From NCBI RefSeq assembly GCF_003933745.1, contig NZ_RSEB01000001.1, positions 1,051,415 through 1,115,414 of the forward strand: a DNA stretch of 64,000 nt, written 5' to 3'. Positions 50,292 through 58,638 of this stretch are shown in pieces. The notes under the pieces were generated by a model. That model saw nothing but the letters and a program-made list of their open reading frames with translations. It was not told the DNA's origin and ran no database searches. A program made the position numbers and the translations under genes. Each line of letters opens with the position of its first letter. The stretch's first letter is position 1. This DNA is from Glycomyces terrestris. GTDB lineage: Bacteria; Actinomycetota; Actinomycetes; Mycobacteriales; Micromonosporaceae.

Positions 50292-51917
50292 CTAACGGCG
50301 GTTGAGGCCGTACGCGAGGCCGTCGGCCAGCGCGTTCCAGGAGGCTTCGATGAGGTTGGGGGCCACGCCGACCGTGGTCCACTCGGCCTCGCCGTCGCTC
50401 ATGGAGATGAGGACGCGCGTGACCGCGTCGGTGCCCTTGGAGCCGGCGAGGATGCGGACCTTGAAGTCGGAGAGGGTGAGCTCGGCCAGGCGCGGGTGGC
50501 GGGCCGCGAGCGCCGAGCGCAGGGCGGCGTCGAGGGCGTTGACCGGGCCGTTGCCCTGCGCGGTGGAGATCCTGTGCTCGTCGGCTTCGCCGTGCTCGCC
50601 GTGGATGTCGACGCGGACGGTGGCCTCGGCGACCGTGGCGCCGTTGGGGTCGTGGTCGACGATGACGCGGTAGGTGTCGAGGGTGAAGGGCCGCGGCAGG
50701 CCGCCTTCGACCTCGTCGCGTACGAGCAGCTCGAAGGAGGCGTCGGCGGCTTCGAAGGACCAGCCGCGGGACTCGAGTTCCTTGACGCGCTTGGTAATCC
50801 GGTCGAGGGCGTCCTTGTCGCCGGAGAGGTCGATGCCGATCTCGCGGCCCTTGAGCTCGACGGAGGCGCGGCCGGCCATCTCGGTGACGAGGATGCGCAT
50901 GTCGTTGCCGACGACGACGGGGTCGACGTGGTTGTACAGGGCCGGGTCGGCCTTGATGGCGGAGGCGTGGATGCCGGCCTTGTGGGCGAACGCGGCGTGC
51001 CCGGTGTAGGGGGCGTGCTCGTCGGGGGCCATGTTCGCGATCTCGGCGATGGCGTGGGAGACGCGGGTGAGCTTCTCGAGGCCGCCCTCGGGGAGGACCT
51101 TGCGGCCGAGCTTCGTCTCGAGGATCGCGATGACGGTGAACAGGTTCGCGTTGCCGGGGCGCTCGCCGTAGCCGTTGGCGGTGCCCTGGACGTGCATGGC
51201 GCCGGCCTCGACGGCGGCGATGGTGTTCGCGACGGCGCAGCCGGTGTCGTTCTGGGCGTGCATGCCGAGGCGGATGCGCTCGGGCGGGAGGTCGGCGGCG
51301 AGGCGGCGGCGCAGGTCGGTGACGGCCGCGGTGATGTCGGAGGGGATCGAGCCGCCGTTGGTGTCGCACAGGACGACCGCTTCGGCACCGGCGTCGAGGG
51401 CGGTCTTGACGACGAGGGTGGCGTACGCCGGGTCGTTGCGGAAGCCGTCGAAGAAGTGCTCGCAGTCGATGAAGACCTGGCGGTCGTGCTCGCGCCCGGT
51501 GCGGACGGAGTCGGCGATCATCGCGAGGTTCTCTTCGGGGGTGGTGCGCAGGGCCTGCTCGACGTGGCGCATGTCGGACTTGGCGACGAGGCACAGCACG
51601 GGGGCGCGGGAGTCGAGGAGGGCCTGGAAGCCGGGGTCGTCGGCTGCGGTGGAGGCGGCCCGCCGGGTCATGCCGAAGGCGACGAGCTTGGCGTGCTTGA
51701 AGTTCAGCTCGTCCGCGGCGCGGGCGAAGAACTCGGTGTCCGAGGGGATCGCACCGGGCCAGCCGCCCTCGATGTAGTCGACGCCGAGCTCGTCGAGGAG
51801 CTCGGCCACCGCGAGCTTGTCGGCGACGGAGTAGCGGAGGCCCTCCATCTGCGCGCCGTCGCGGAGCGTGGTGTCGAAGACGTGGAAGTCGCCTTGTGCG
51901 GAGTCTGCTTGCGTCAC
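50292..51917 (-). CDS. cimA: (R)-citramalate synthase
   Basis: CimA condenses pyruvate and acetyl-CoA to citramalate, giving a threonine-independent route to 2-ketobutyrate and isoleucine. The 541-residue protein belongs to the LeuA family. The signature FHVFDTTLRDGAQMEG lies at the N-terminus, metal ligands are in LGMHAQNDTGCAVAN, and the C-terminal regulatory LeuA dimer domain covers about 410-535. The GTG at 51917 is preceded by GGAG at 6 bases. A TTG four codons earlier overlaps that site and is less likely. A terminator-type hairpin lies in the leader. Confidence 0.9.
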   Translation of the reverse strand: MTQADSAQGDFHVFDTTLRDGAQMEGLRYSVADKLAVAELLDELGVDYIEGGWPGAIPSDTEFFARAADELNFKHAKLVAFGMTRRAASTAADDPGFQALLDSRAPVLCLVAKSDMRHVEQALRTTPEENLAMIADSVRTGREHDRQVFIDCEHFFDGFRNDPAYATLVVKTALDAGAEAVVLCDTNGGSIPSDITAAVTDLRRRLAADLPPERIRLGMHAQNDTGCAVANTIAAVEAGAMHVQGTANGYGERPGNANLFTVIAILETKLGRKVLPEGGLEKLTRVSHAIAEIANMAPDEHAPYTGHAAFAHKAGIHASAIKADPALYNHVDPVVVGNDMRILVTEMAGRASVELKGREIGIDLSGDKDALDRITKRVKELESRGWSFEAADASFELLVRDEVEGGLPRPFTLDTYRVIVDHDPNGATVAEATVRVDIHGEHGEADEHRISTAQGNGPVNALDAALRSALAARHPRLAELTLSDFKVRILAGSKGTDAVTRVLISMSDGEAEWTTVGVAPNLIEASWNALADGLAYGLNRR

Positions 51918-51991
51918 TTGGTGCTCCAAGTTCTCTCTTGCGATGGGTCCTGTACTGCGCGCCGGACCTGAACGTTCGTTTGCCCTGAACG

Positions 51992-52059
51992 AAAAAGACC
52001 CCCTGCGGGCGCAGGAGGTCTGGCGTTCGGCGATGGCATCTACGGCCTCGCGGAACGCC
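51992..52059 (-). promoter_or_regulatory. Candidate transcription attenuator in the cimA leader
   Basis: On the minus strand, a stem with arms at 52022-52028 and 52053-52059 (GGCGTTC/GAACGCC) is followed by a terminator: an 11-base-pair stem (51996-52006 with 52011-52021, one G-U pair) and five U residues. CTGCGGGCG, the 5' flank of the first stem, can also pair with CGCCCGCAG inside the terminator. That would give mutually exclusive structures about 75 bases before the cimA start. A 10-codon reading frame (MISCGRSARP) overlaps the 5' part, but it is not rich in branched-chain codons. It may simply be the terminator of the upstream gene. Confidence 0.5.
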
Positions 52060-52149
52060 CGCAGCTAATCATGAGCTGGACAGTCACGAGTCGAAGTATG
52101 CCACCGGCCGCAGGACCGAACCAGCATTTCCCGCATCGTGGGATTCAGT

Positions 52150-52182
52150 GTGTCGTGGAAGGCAGAGTGTCGTGGAAGGCAG
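52150..52182. repeat. 16-bp direct repeat, two copies
   Basis: GTGTCGTGGAAGGCAG occurs at 52150-52165 and 52167-52182, between cimA and the surface protein gene. A third partial copy (GTGTCG) follows. Confidence 0.7.
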
Positions 52183-52220
52183 GTGTCGCGCAGGTGGCGC
52201 GGCGGGCCGCCGCGCCGGGT

Positions 52221-52952
52221 CTACCAGTGGTGGCGCAGGGCGCGGCGTCGCTGCCACCACAGCACGGCCGCGCTGCCGCCCGCGAGGGCGACCGCGCCGC
52301 CGCCCACGGCCACGCCGAGGCCCGCGCCGGTGGTCGGCAGCTGCGGCGCCGCGGGCGGGGTCGTCGGTTCGGACGACGCCTCCGGCGGCGGGGTCGTCAC
52401 CGGCGGAGTCGTCGGCGCGGGCTCGCTCGGGGACGGGCTCGGCTGCGGCGGCTCGGAGAACCGCCACTCCTGCGAGTGGTGCGACTGGCCCGACTCGGGG
52501 TCGACGGCGACGACGAGCGCGCCCGGGGCCGGGTCGACGTCGTCGGGCAGGCCCAGGAAGTAGTCGTCGTCGGTGATGAACCGCAGATCGTCCTGGGAGG
52601 ACAGGTCGTTGTGCACCACCCGCCAGACGGCGGCGTCCGCGCAGTCGGCGAGGACCACCGGGACGACCTCCTCGCCGCCGGAGGTGTCGGCGGTGAGGCA
52701 CTGCCCGGTGTCGTCGTGGACGATGTGGTGGCCGCCGAGGTCCTGGAGGGCCTCGACCGGGCGCAGGGTCCACAGGTCCGGCTCGGCGGCGAGGACGGCG
52801 CGGCCGTCCTCGACGGCGAGCGGGAGCTCACGGTGTTCCTTGAGGAAGAGGGTCGCGGCGCCCTCGGGAAGCGGGGCGGCGGAGACCGGTGCGGCCCAAG
52901 CGGTCAGGGCGAGAACGGCGACCGCGGGGACTCGGAGTACAAGGGCTTTCAC
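52221..52952 (-). CDS. Sortase-anchored surface protein with a ricin-type lectin-like domain
   Basis: This 243-residue protein has a signal peptide (VPAVAVLALTAWAAPVSA). Residues about 27-165 carry ricin-B-like features (HIVHDDTGQCLTADTSG, VPVVLADCADAAVWRVV). A Pro/Thr/Ser wall-spanning stretch follows. The sorting signal LPTTG at 205-209 is followed by a hydrophobic helix and the charged tail WWQRRRALRHHW. It would be anchored to peptidoglycan by sortase and might bind carbohydrate. No sortase gene lies in the window. It is transcribed toward cimA. Confidence 0.82.
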   Translation of the reverse strand: MKALVLRVPAVAVLALTAWAAPVSAAPLPEGAATLFLKEHRELPLAVEDGRAVLAAEPDLWTLRPVEALQDLGGHHIVHDDTGQCLTADTSGGEEVVPVVLADCADAAVWRVVHNDLSSQDDLRFITDDDYFLGLPDDVDPAPGALVVAVDPESGQSHHSQEWRFSEPPQPSPSPSEPAPTTPPVTTPPPEASSEPTTPPAAPQLPTTGAGLGVAVGGGAVALAGGSAAVLWWQRRRALRHHW

Positions 52953-52988
52953 CCTCGAATTACACCAAATTAGACATATTCACGTTCG

Positions 52989-53789
52989 TCAGCCGGTCGC
53001 ACCGCGCTGCGGGCCGAGGCGGCCGCGGATCTCACTCGCCGCGTCACCGGCCGCACGCAGGCGGTCCGCCGCGTCGGTGAGCATGTCGAGCGTCTCGTCC
53101 GCGCGGTGCGCGGTCAGCTCGTGCTGGAGCCCGATCGAACCGGCCAGGCACTCCCCCGCCGCGCTCACCATGTCCTCGTACGCGGCCACGCCCGCCTCCA
53201 GGCGCTCGACCATCCGGTCGAGGCCGTCCTGGAGCCCCGAGCGCTTCATCGCCGGGGACACCGCCATCGCCTGCTCGACGTCCTTGACGCTCAACGCGAG
53301 CTGGTACAGCTCCCGCCCGGCCTTCCCGGCCCCGGCCAGGATCGCGAGTGCCTCGTCGTTCCCCTTGAGCCGCTCGGCCATCCGCTCGGCCGCGACCGAC
53401 GCCTGCTCCAGGCGGTCGTAGGGCGCGAGCGCCCGGCTGTGCTTGAACTGGCCGCGGATGCGCCCGCGCCGGATCGCCTGGGCCGCGTCGCCGACCAGGC
53501 CCTGCGCCTCCCGCGTCAGCTTCGCGGGGCCGTGGATCTCCAGCGAGGCCCGCTCCTCGGACGGCAGCGCCCGCGCCAGGCGCCGGTAGTCGAGCCAGCG
53601 GACCACCGCCATCGCGGTCGAGAACCCCGCCACCGTGGCCCACACGCCGTCGGGCGCGCCCAGGCCCGCGTACGGGATGAAGAACGCACTGCCGGCGACA
53701 GCGCCGCCGGCAGTGGTGGTCCAGCCCTTGGCGGAGGCCAGGCGGGACCGCAGGCGCTTGAAGGCGCGCTTGCGCTCCTTGGCGTCCAC
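52989..53789 (-). CDS. PspM-like membrane protein of the phage-shock operon
   Basis: This 266-residue protein follows pspA by 12 bases. The basic N-terminus is followed by two membrane helices (GWTTTAGGAVAGSAFFIPYAG and GVWATVAGFSTAMAVVRWL) and a long cytoplasmic helical region. This matches the place and layout of PspM (Rv2743c) of the mycobacterial clgR-pspA-pspM operon, where it binds PspA at the membrane. Sequence similarity in this family is low, so the call rests on context and topology. GTG 53789 follows AGGAG. Confidence 0.75.
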   Translation of the reverse strand: MDAKERKRAFKRLRSRLASAKGWTTTAGGAVAGSAFFIPYAGLGAPDGVWATVAGFSTAMAVVRWLDYRRLARALPSEERASLEIHGPAKLTREAQGLVGDAAQAIRRGRIRGQFKHSRALAPYDRLEQASVAAERMAERLKGNDEALAILAGAGKAGRELYQLALSVKDVEQAMAVSPAMKRSGLQDGLDRMVERLEAGVAAYEDMVSAAGECLAGSIGLQHELTAHRADETLDMLTDAADRLRAAGDAASEIRGRLGPQRGATG

Positions 53790-53801
53790 CGGGGGGTGCT
53801 C

Positions 53802-54653
53802 CTAGCTCTTGGTCGTGTCCGCTTCCGCGGTGCCCTCTTCACCGAGGGACGCGCGGATGTCGGCGAGGCGGGCGTTCGTGACCGCCTCCTTCGACTCGAT
53901 CTGCGCCTTCTCCTTGCCGCCCGAGAGCTGGTCGCCCTCGAGGGAGGCGCGGATCTGCTCCAGGCGCGAGGCGCCGGCCATGTCGCGGGTGGCCCGGTTG
54001 ACCTCCAGGAGGCGGCCCTCGACCGAGTTCGAGGCGAGCTCGGCGCGGCCCATCGCGGACGCGTAGCGGCCCTCGATCTTGTCGCGAATCTCGTCGAAGT
54101 TCGGCACGTTGCCCGGGGCGGCGGTCTGCGACATCGACTCCAGGGACGAGGCGATCGTCTCCTGCATCTTCGCCTGCTCCAGCTGGCCGAGGAGCTTCGT
54201 GCGCTCCTGGAGCTTCTGCTGGAGGATCATCTGGTTGTTCTCGACGGCCTTCTTGGCCTGGTCGGCGGCGGTGAGCGCCTGGTCGTGCATCACCTTCATG
54301 TCCTCGAGGGACTGTTCAGTGGAGACCAGCTGGCCGGCCAGGATCTCGGCCGTCGACTCGAACTGCTGCGCCTTCTGCTCGTCGCCCTCGGCGCGCGCCT
54401 TGTCCGCCAGCACCAGCGCCTGGCGCGCCTGCGCCTGGAGACGCTCCACTTCGGCCATCGAGCGGTTGAGCTTCATCTCGAGCTGGCGCTGGTTCCCGAT
54501 CACCGAGGCGGCCTGGCCCACCAGCGCCTGGTGCTGCTTCTGCGCTTCCTCGATCGCCTGCTGGATCTGGATCTTGGGGTCGGCGTACTCGTCGATCTTC
54601 GCACCGAAGAGCGCCATCATGTATTTCCAGCCCTTGACGAACGGATTGGCCAT
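53802..54653 (-). CDS. pspA: Phage shock protein A (PspA/IM30 family)
   Basis: PspA binds damaged membranes and forms ESCRT-III-like scaffolds under envelope stress. The 283-residue protein is nearly all helical coiled coil (about residues 25-210), with the amphipathic N-terminal helix [19 protein letters not shown]. Actinobacterial PspA has an extra C-terminal tail, and here it contains two similar units, [15 protein letters not shown] and [18 protein letters not shown] 54653 follows GGAAGGA. An earlier ATG in frame lacks a ribosome site. It lies between clgR and pspM. Confidence 0.92.
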   Translation of the reverse strand: MANPFVKGWKYMMALFGAKIDEYADPKIQIQQAIEEAQKQHQALVGQAASVIGNQRQLEMKLNRSMAEVERLQAQARQALVLADKARAEGDEQKAQQFESTAEILAGQLVSTEQSLEDMKVMHDQALTAADQAKKAVENNQMILQQKLQERTKLLGQLEQAKMQETIASSLESMSQTAAPGNVPNFDEIRDKIEGRYASAMGRAELASNSVEGRLLEVNRATRDMAGASRLEQIRASLEGDQLSGGKEKAQIESKEAVTNARLADIRASLGEEGTAEADTTKS

Positions 54654-54688
54654 TATCGGGGTCCTTCCGGTGATCACAACGCCGACTG

Positions 54689-54744
54689 ACTCTAGTGTCG
54701 GACATCGGCGCCACTCGTGCGGGACAGGGGCGACGCCTCAATCG
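54689..54744 (-). promoter_or_regulatory. pspA promoter with candidate ClgR site
   Basis: TAGAGT (54689-54694, minus strand) is the likely -10 box. CGATTGAGGCG (54734-54744) fits the ClgR consensus CGCYNANRGCG at seven of nine defined bases and would be centred near -57, a position suited to an activator. ClgR is the known activator of pspA. Confidence 0.4.
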
Positions 54745-54767
54745 CAAAACTACATCATCGGGTGCGA

Positions 54768-55193
54768 TCAGGCAGCCGCGCGGACCACCGAATCGGTCAC
54801 GTCGCCACGGCGGTGACGAGACCGGACCTGCGCGATCGTGGGGGACGGCGGCGGCGCGTGGCGGCGCCGGCGCGACTCCTCGGCCGCGGCCTGCTCGCGC
54901 GGCAGCGGCAGCACTGCCACCTGGCGGCCCTGCGCGTCGGGCGCCTGGCCCTCGCCGCGCTCGTGCTGGGCGACCTCCCGCGAGACCTCCGCCAGGACCT
55001 CCGACAGGCGCACCTGGAGGGCCCCGCACACCGAGGCCAGCAGCTCGCTCGACGGCTCCTTGTGGCCCCGCTCGATCTCCGAGAGGTAACCGAGGCTCAC
55101 GTTGGCCTGCTTCGAGACGTCCCGCAGCGTGCGCTTCTGCGCGCGGCGGCGGCGCCGCAGGGTCTCGCCCAGCAGTTCCCTCAACAACACCAT
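54768..55193 (-). CDS. clgR: ClgR-type transcriptional activator
   Basis: This 141-residue protein has a Cro/C1-type helix-turn-helix (LRDVSKQANVSLGYLSEIERG, about 23-43), as in ClgR, the activator of clp protease and psp genes in actinobacteria. The C-terminus is low in complexity and ends VVRAAA, and an Ala-Ala end is the known signal for ClpP-dependent turnover of ClgR. The ATG at 55193 follows GGAGGAGAA. pspA and pspM follow. The usual upstream neighbour cinA is absent, and pgsA lies directly upstream. Confidence 0.88.
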   Translation of the reverse strand: MVLLRELLGETLRRRRRAQKRTLRDVSKQANVSLGYLSEIERGHKEPSSELLASVCGALQVRLSEVLAEVSREVAQHERGEGQAPDAQGRQVAVLPLPREQAAAEESRRRRHAPPPSPTIAQVRSRHRRGDVTDSVVRAAA

Positions 55194-55249
55194 AGGGTTC
55201 TCCTCCACGCCGCCGATCGCTCATGTGAGCCTAAACCGGTTCTGCAAGC

Positions 55250-55828
55250 CTAGCTCGTCCGGTTCGGCTCGCTCTCCTTCAATTTGAATGCTTTCCAGAG
55301 GTAATCCATTCCCGTCAGCACCGTGAGCACGAGCGCGGCGTACATCAGCCACGACCCCACCGCGTCCAGCGGCGCCGGCCACGGGAACAGCAGCCACGAC
55401 ACGGCCGTGATCTGCAAGACGGTCTTCAGCTTCCCGCCCCGGTCGGCGGCGTGCACCGTGCGGGTGCGGATCGCCATGCGCCAGGCCGTGATCCCCAACT
55501 CGCGCACCAGGATGACCACCGTCACCCACCACGCGACGTCGCCGTAGAAGCTCAGCAGCACCAGCGCGGTGCCGATGAGCGCCTTGTCCGCGATCGGATC
55601 CGCGAGCTTGCCGAAATCGGTCACCAGGCCGCGCGAGCGCGCGAGCCAGCCGTCCACGAAGTCCGTCGCCGAGATGAAGATGAACAGCAGGCACGCGGCG
55701 ACCCGCCAGCCCGTGTGCTCCATCTCCGAGAGGACCACGAACACCGCGAACACCGGCACCAGGAAGATCCGCGCCACGGTCACCACGTTCGCGATGTTCC
55801 ACGGCGAGACCGGCTGGTCGGTCGTCAC
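55250..55828 (-). CDS. pgsA: CDP-diacylglycerol-glycerol-3-phosphate 3-phosphatidyltransferase
   Basis: PgsA makes phosphatidylglycerol phosphate at the membrane. The 192-residue protein has the CDP-alcohol phosphotransferase motif in [12 protein letters not shown] followed by [12 protein letters not shown], with all Asp and Gly ligands kept. Membrane helices include [44 protein letters not shown] and [15 protein letters not shown]. Its GTG overlaps the TGA of rimO in GTGA, so the two are coupled. Confidence 0.92.
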   Translation of the reverse strand: MTTDQPVSPWNIANVVTVARIFLVPVFAVFVVLSEMEHTGWRVAACLLFIFISATDFVDGWLARSRGLVTDFGKLADPIADKALIGTALVLLSFYGDVAWWVTVVILVRELGITAWRMAIRTRTVHAADRGGKLKTVLQITAVSWLLFPWPAPLDAVGSWLMYAALVLTVLTGMDYLWKAFKLKESEPNRTS

Positions 55829-57300
55829 CAGACCTCCTCGACGATCTCCGCGACCAGGTCGACGCCGTGGGAGTCGACGACCTTCGCGGTGACGAAGTCG
55901 CCGACCTGGAGGCCCTCGACCTCGCCGACGAGCGCGACCGTGCCGTCGACCTCCGGGGCCTGGTGGGCGCCGCGGCCGTCCACGCCGTCATCCTCGACGG
56001 ACTCGACCAGGACGGTCATGGTCTCGCCCACGCGCTCGGCGGCGCGCTGGCTCACCAGCTCGTCGACGAGCATCGCGACGCGGGTGTGGCGCTCCTGGAC
56101 CTCGTCCTCGGGGACGTGGCCGTCGAGGTGCACGGCCTCGGTGCCGTCCTCGTCGGAGTACGCGAACACGCCCGTGGAGTCGAGGCGGGCGGCCTCGAGG
56201 AAGCCCATGAGCTCCTCGACGTCCTCCTCGGTCTCGCCGGGGAAGCCGACGATGACGTTGGTGCGGGCCCCGGCCAGGGGCGCGCGCTCGCGGATCTGGT
56301 CGAGGAGCGCGAGGAAGTTCTCGGTGGAGCCGAAGCGGCGCATGCGGCGCAGGACCTTCGCCGAGGAGTGCTGGAAGGACAGGTCGAAGTACGGGACGAC
56401 CTTGTCGGTGCGGAGCATCGCCTCGATGAGGCTCGGGCGCAGCTCGGCGGGCTGGAGGTACGACAGGCGGATCCACTCGATGCCGTCGATCGCGGCCATG
56501 CCCTCCAGGAGGTGCTCCAGGGCCTGGTTGTCGGGCAGGTCCTTGCCGTAGGAGGTGGTGTTCTCCGAGACGAGGTTGAGCTCCTTGACGCCTTCGGAGG
56601 CGAGCCACGCGGCCTCGGCGAGGATCTCCTCGGGCGTGCGGGAGACGAACGAGCCGCGGAAGGACGGGATCGCGCAGAACGTGCAGCGGCGGTCGCACCC
56701 GGAGGCGAGCTTGAGGTTGGCGACGGGGCCGTCGGTGAGGCGCTTGCGGAGCACGGTGAGGTGCTGCGGGGCGCCGGCCTCCAGGGCGGTGCCGTCGGCC
56801 TGGGCGGTGCGCGAGTGGCCGGGCACGACCGCGGCGGCGCTCTGGCGCGCGGCCGGGGCCAGCGGCAGGAGCTTGCGGCGGTCGGACGGCTGGTGGGACT
56901 CGACGGCGCGGCCGGCGAGGATGTCGTCGAGGCGGGCGGCCATGTCCGGGTAGTGGTCGAAGCCGAGGACGGCGTCGGCCTCCGGGAGGCTCTCGGCGAG
57001 CTCGCGGCCGTAGCGCTCGGCCATGCAGCCGGTCGCGACGACCTTGGCGCCGGTGCCCGACGCCTCGAGGAGGACGTCGATGGACTCGGTCTTGGCCTGC
57101 TCGATGAAGCCGCAGGTGTTGACCATGACGACGTCGGCGTTCTCGCCGTCGTCGCTGATCCGCCAGCCGCCGGCGGCCAGGCGGGCGGCCAGCTCCTCGG
57201 AGTCGGTCTCGTTGCGGGCGCAGCCGAGCGTCAGGAGCGCGACGCTCTTGGAGCCGCGCACGCCCGAGTCCTCGGATCGGGTCGAATGAGCTGATGACAC
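55825..57300 (-). CDS. rimO: Ribosomal protein S12 methylthiotransferase
   Basis: RimO is a radical-SAM enzyme that methylthiolates an Asp of ribosomal protein S12. The 491-residue protein has the N-terminal three cysteines of the auxiliary cluster ([32 protein letters not shown]), the radical-[14 protein letters not shown] (CxxxCxxC) and a C-terminal TRAM domain. An insertion of about 40 residues between the two domains is Ala/Pro rich. GTG 57300 lies 6 bases after TACGCT (57307-57312, minus strand), which suggests a leaderless start. Confidence 0.95.
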   Translation of the reverse strand: MSSAHSTRSEDSGVRGSKSVALLTLGCARNETDSEELAARLAAGGWRISDDGENADVVMVNTCGFIEQAKTESIDVLLEASGTGAKVVATGCMAERYGRELAESLPEADAVLGFDHYPDMAARLDDILAGRAVESHQPSDRRKLLPLAPAARQSAAAVVPGHSRTAQADGTALEAGAPQHLTVLRKRLTDGPVANLKLASGCDRRCTFCAIPSFRGSFVSRTPEEILAEAAWLASEGVKELNLVSENTTSYGKDLPDNQALEHLLEGMAAIDGIEWIRLSYLQPAELRPSLIEAMLRTDKVVPYFDLSFQHSSAKVLRRMRRFGSTENFLALLDQIRERAPLAGARTNVIVGFPGETEEDVEELMGFLEAARLDSTGVFAYSDEDGTEAVHLDGHVPEDEVQERHTRVAMLVDELVSQRAAERVGETMTVLVESVEDDGVDGRGAHQAPEVDGTVALVGEVEGLQVGDFVTAKVVDSHGVDLVAEIVEEVW

Positions 57301-57498
57301 CCGGAAAGCGTACCCAGCGGCAGCGGGTCGACGCCCGGGGCGGCGGGCAGGGTCACGGTCTTCCGGGCGGTAGAGTGGCGCACCTTACGCCGGAGCCGCC
57401 CCGGACCGGCCGCGCGCGCCGCGGCGGGACCTTTCGGGGCGTTCCCTTCCCTTCTGCGCTGGGGCAACATCGGTTCACCGGCCGTTGCGACCGTGCCC

Positions 57499-57504
57499 TA
57501 GGCT
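57499..57504 (+). promoter_or_regulatory. -10 box of lipoprotein gene (leaderless)
   Basis: TAGGCT ends 6 bases before ATG 57511 and no ribosome site is present. Confidence 0.5.
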
Positions 57505-57510
57505 TGTTCC

Positions 57511-58605
57511 ATGTCCCCCAAAGGCATCGCCCCAGCCCTCCCGAACCCCAGGAACCAGGTCCGCCGCGTCGCGTCCGCGGCCCTCGCGGCGGCCGCCGCG
57601 CTCACCGCCGCCGCGTGCGGCGAAGTGCCGACCGGAACGGTGAACACCCCCGCGGGATACACCGTTTCGAGTGACGACGTGCCCGTGTCGATCTGCCCCT
57701 CCGAGGGCGAGCACCGCTTCGAGGGCGACGAGGGGCTGCTGCGCGGCGCGCACTTCGCGCTCCGGGTCGAGTGCCTGGCCTCGTTCGAGGAGGTCCCCGA
57801 GGGGTTCCAGCTGGAGTACCTGCTCCGGGAGGGGTACCGGCTGCTGCCGCCGCCGCAGGGGTACGAGTTCACGATCGTGCAGTTCGCGCCCGAACCGGGC
57901 GTCGAGGCGCCGTACGCGATCGACGACCTCACCGAGCTGTCCGGGACGCTCTCCATCGGCGACGACGTGTGGGAGTTCGCCGGGGAGGCGCCCCAGCCCG
58001 GCTCGGTGTACTTCGCGGTGGCCGAGAAGGGCGCGCCGGTGACCCTGGAGATCACCGACGTCGAGCGCACGCAAACGCTCGACCTGCGCGAACGCACCCG
58101 CACGGGCTTGATCGAGGCGCTGTACAACGGGTCCACGGACACCGTCACGACCGAGGTCGTGGAGAACTCCGTCGACGGCTACACCAGCACCGGCTCGTAC
58201 GAGTACTGGTTCGACGACTGGCAGTACTCCACCGACTTCACGCTCTCGCGCGAGGTGTACCAGCCCGGCAAGGGCTGGATCGCCGAGCCGGACGCGGCCG
58301 TGCTCCACGTCAGCTTCGGGTGGCTCCAGTCCGGTTCGGGCCTGGAGTGGAACATCGACCCGAAGGAGGCCCTGAAGGTCAGCGACCCGAACGGGGAGCT
58401 GGCGGCGGCCTCGGTCGAGCACGTCGACGAGGAGTGGGGCGACGGGATCTGGCGCACGTACACGCTGACGTACAGCGTGCCGGCCGACAGCCTGGTGTTC
58501 ACGCTGAAGTTCCACCCGGACGGGCCGGTCGAGTGGCCCGCCGAGGACGTGTCGATGCCGATCACCGGCGACGAGACGCACGAGCTGACGGCCAGCTTCG
58601 AGTAG
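57511..58605 (+). CDS. Putative lipoprotein of unknown function
   Basis: This 364-residue protein has a basic N-terminus, a hydrophobic Ala-rich helix and a possible lipobox ending TAAACGE (Cys about residue 36). The rest is acidic and rich in beta strands, with many Trp, Tyr and Glu, and contains no motif I recognise. It would be an exported lipid-anchored protein. The lipobox lacks the usual Leu at -3, so plain secretion is possible. The 210 bases upstream hold the divergent rimO promoter. It is convergent with ftsK. Confidence 0.7.
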   Translation: MSPKGIAPALPNPRNQVRRVASAALAAAAALTAAACGEVPTGTVNTPAGYTVSSDDVPVSICPSEGEHRFEGDEGLLRGAHFALRVECLASFEEVPEGFQLEYLLREGYRLLPPPQGYEFTIVQFAPEPGVEAPYAIDDLTELSGTLSIGDDVWEFAGEAPQPGSVYFAVAEKGAPVTLEITDVERTQTLDLRERTRTGLIEALYNGSTDTVTTEVVENSVDGYTSTGSYEYWFDDWQYSTDFTLSREVYQPGKGWIAEPDAAVLHVSFGWLQSGSGLEWNIDPKEALKVSDPNGELAAASVEHVDEEWGDGIWRTYTLTYSVPADSLVFTLKFHPDGPVEWPAEDVSMPITGDETHELTASFE

Positions 58606-58612
58606 CCGCGGG

Positions 58613-58636
58613 GGGCCGGTCCGGGCGGACCGGCCC
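58613..58636. terminator. Hairpin between lipoprotein gene and ftsK
   Basis: A perfect 10-base-pair stem (58613-58622 with 58627-58636) lies between the convergent stop codons. Confidence 0.8.
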
Positions 58637-58638
58637 GC

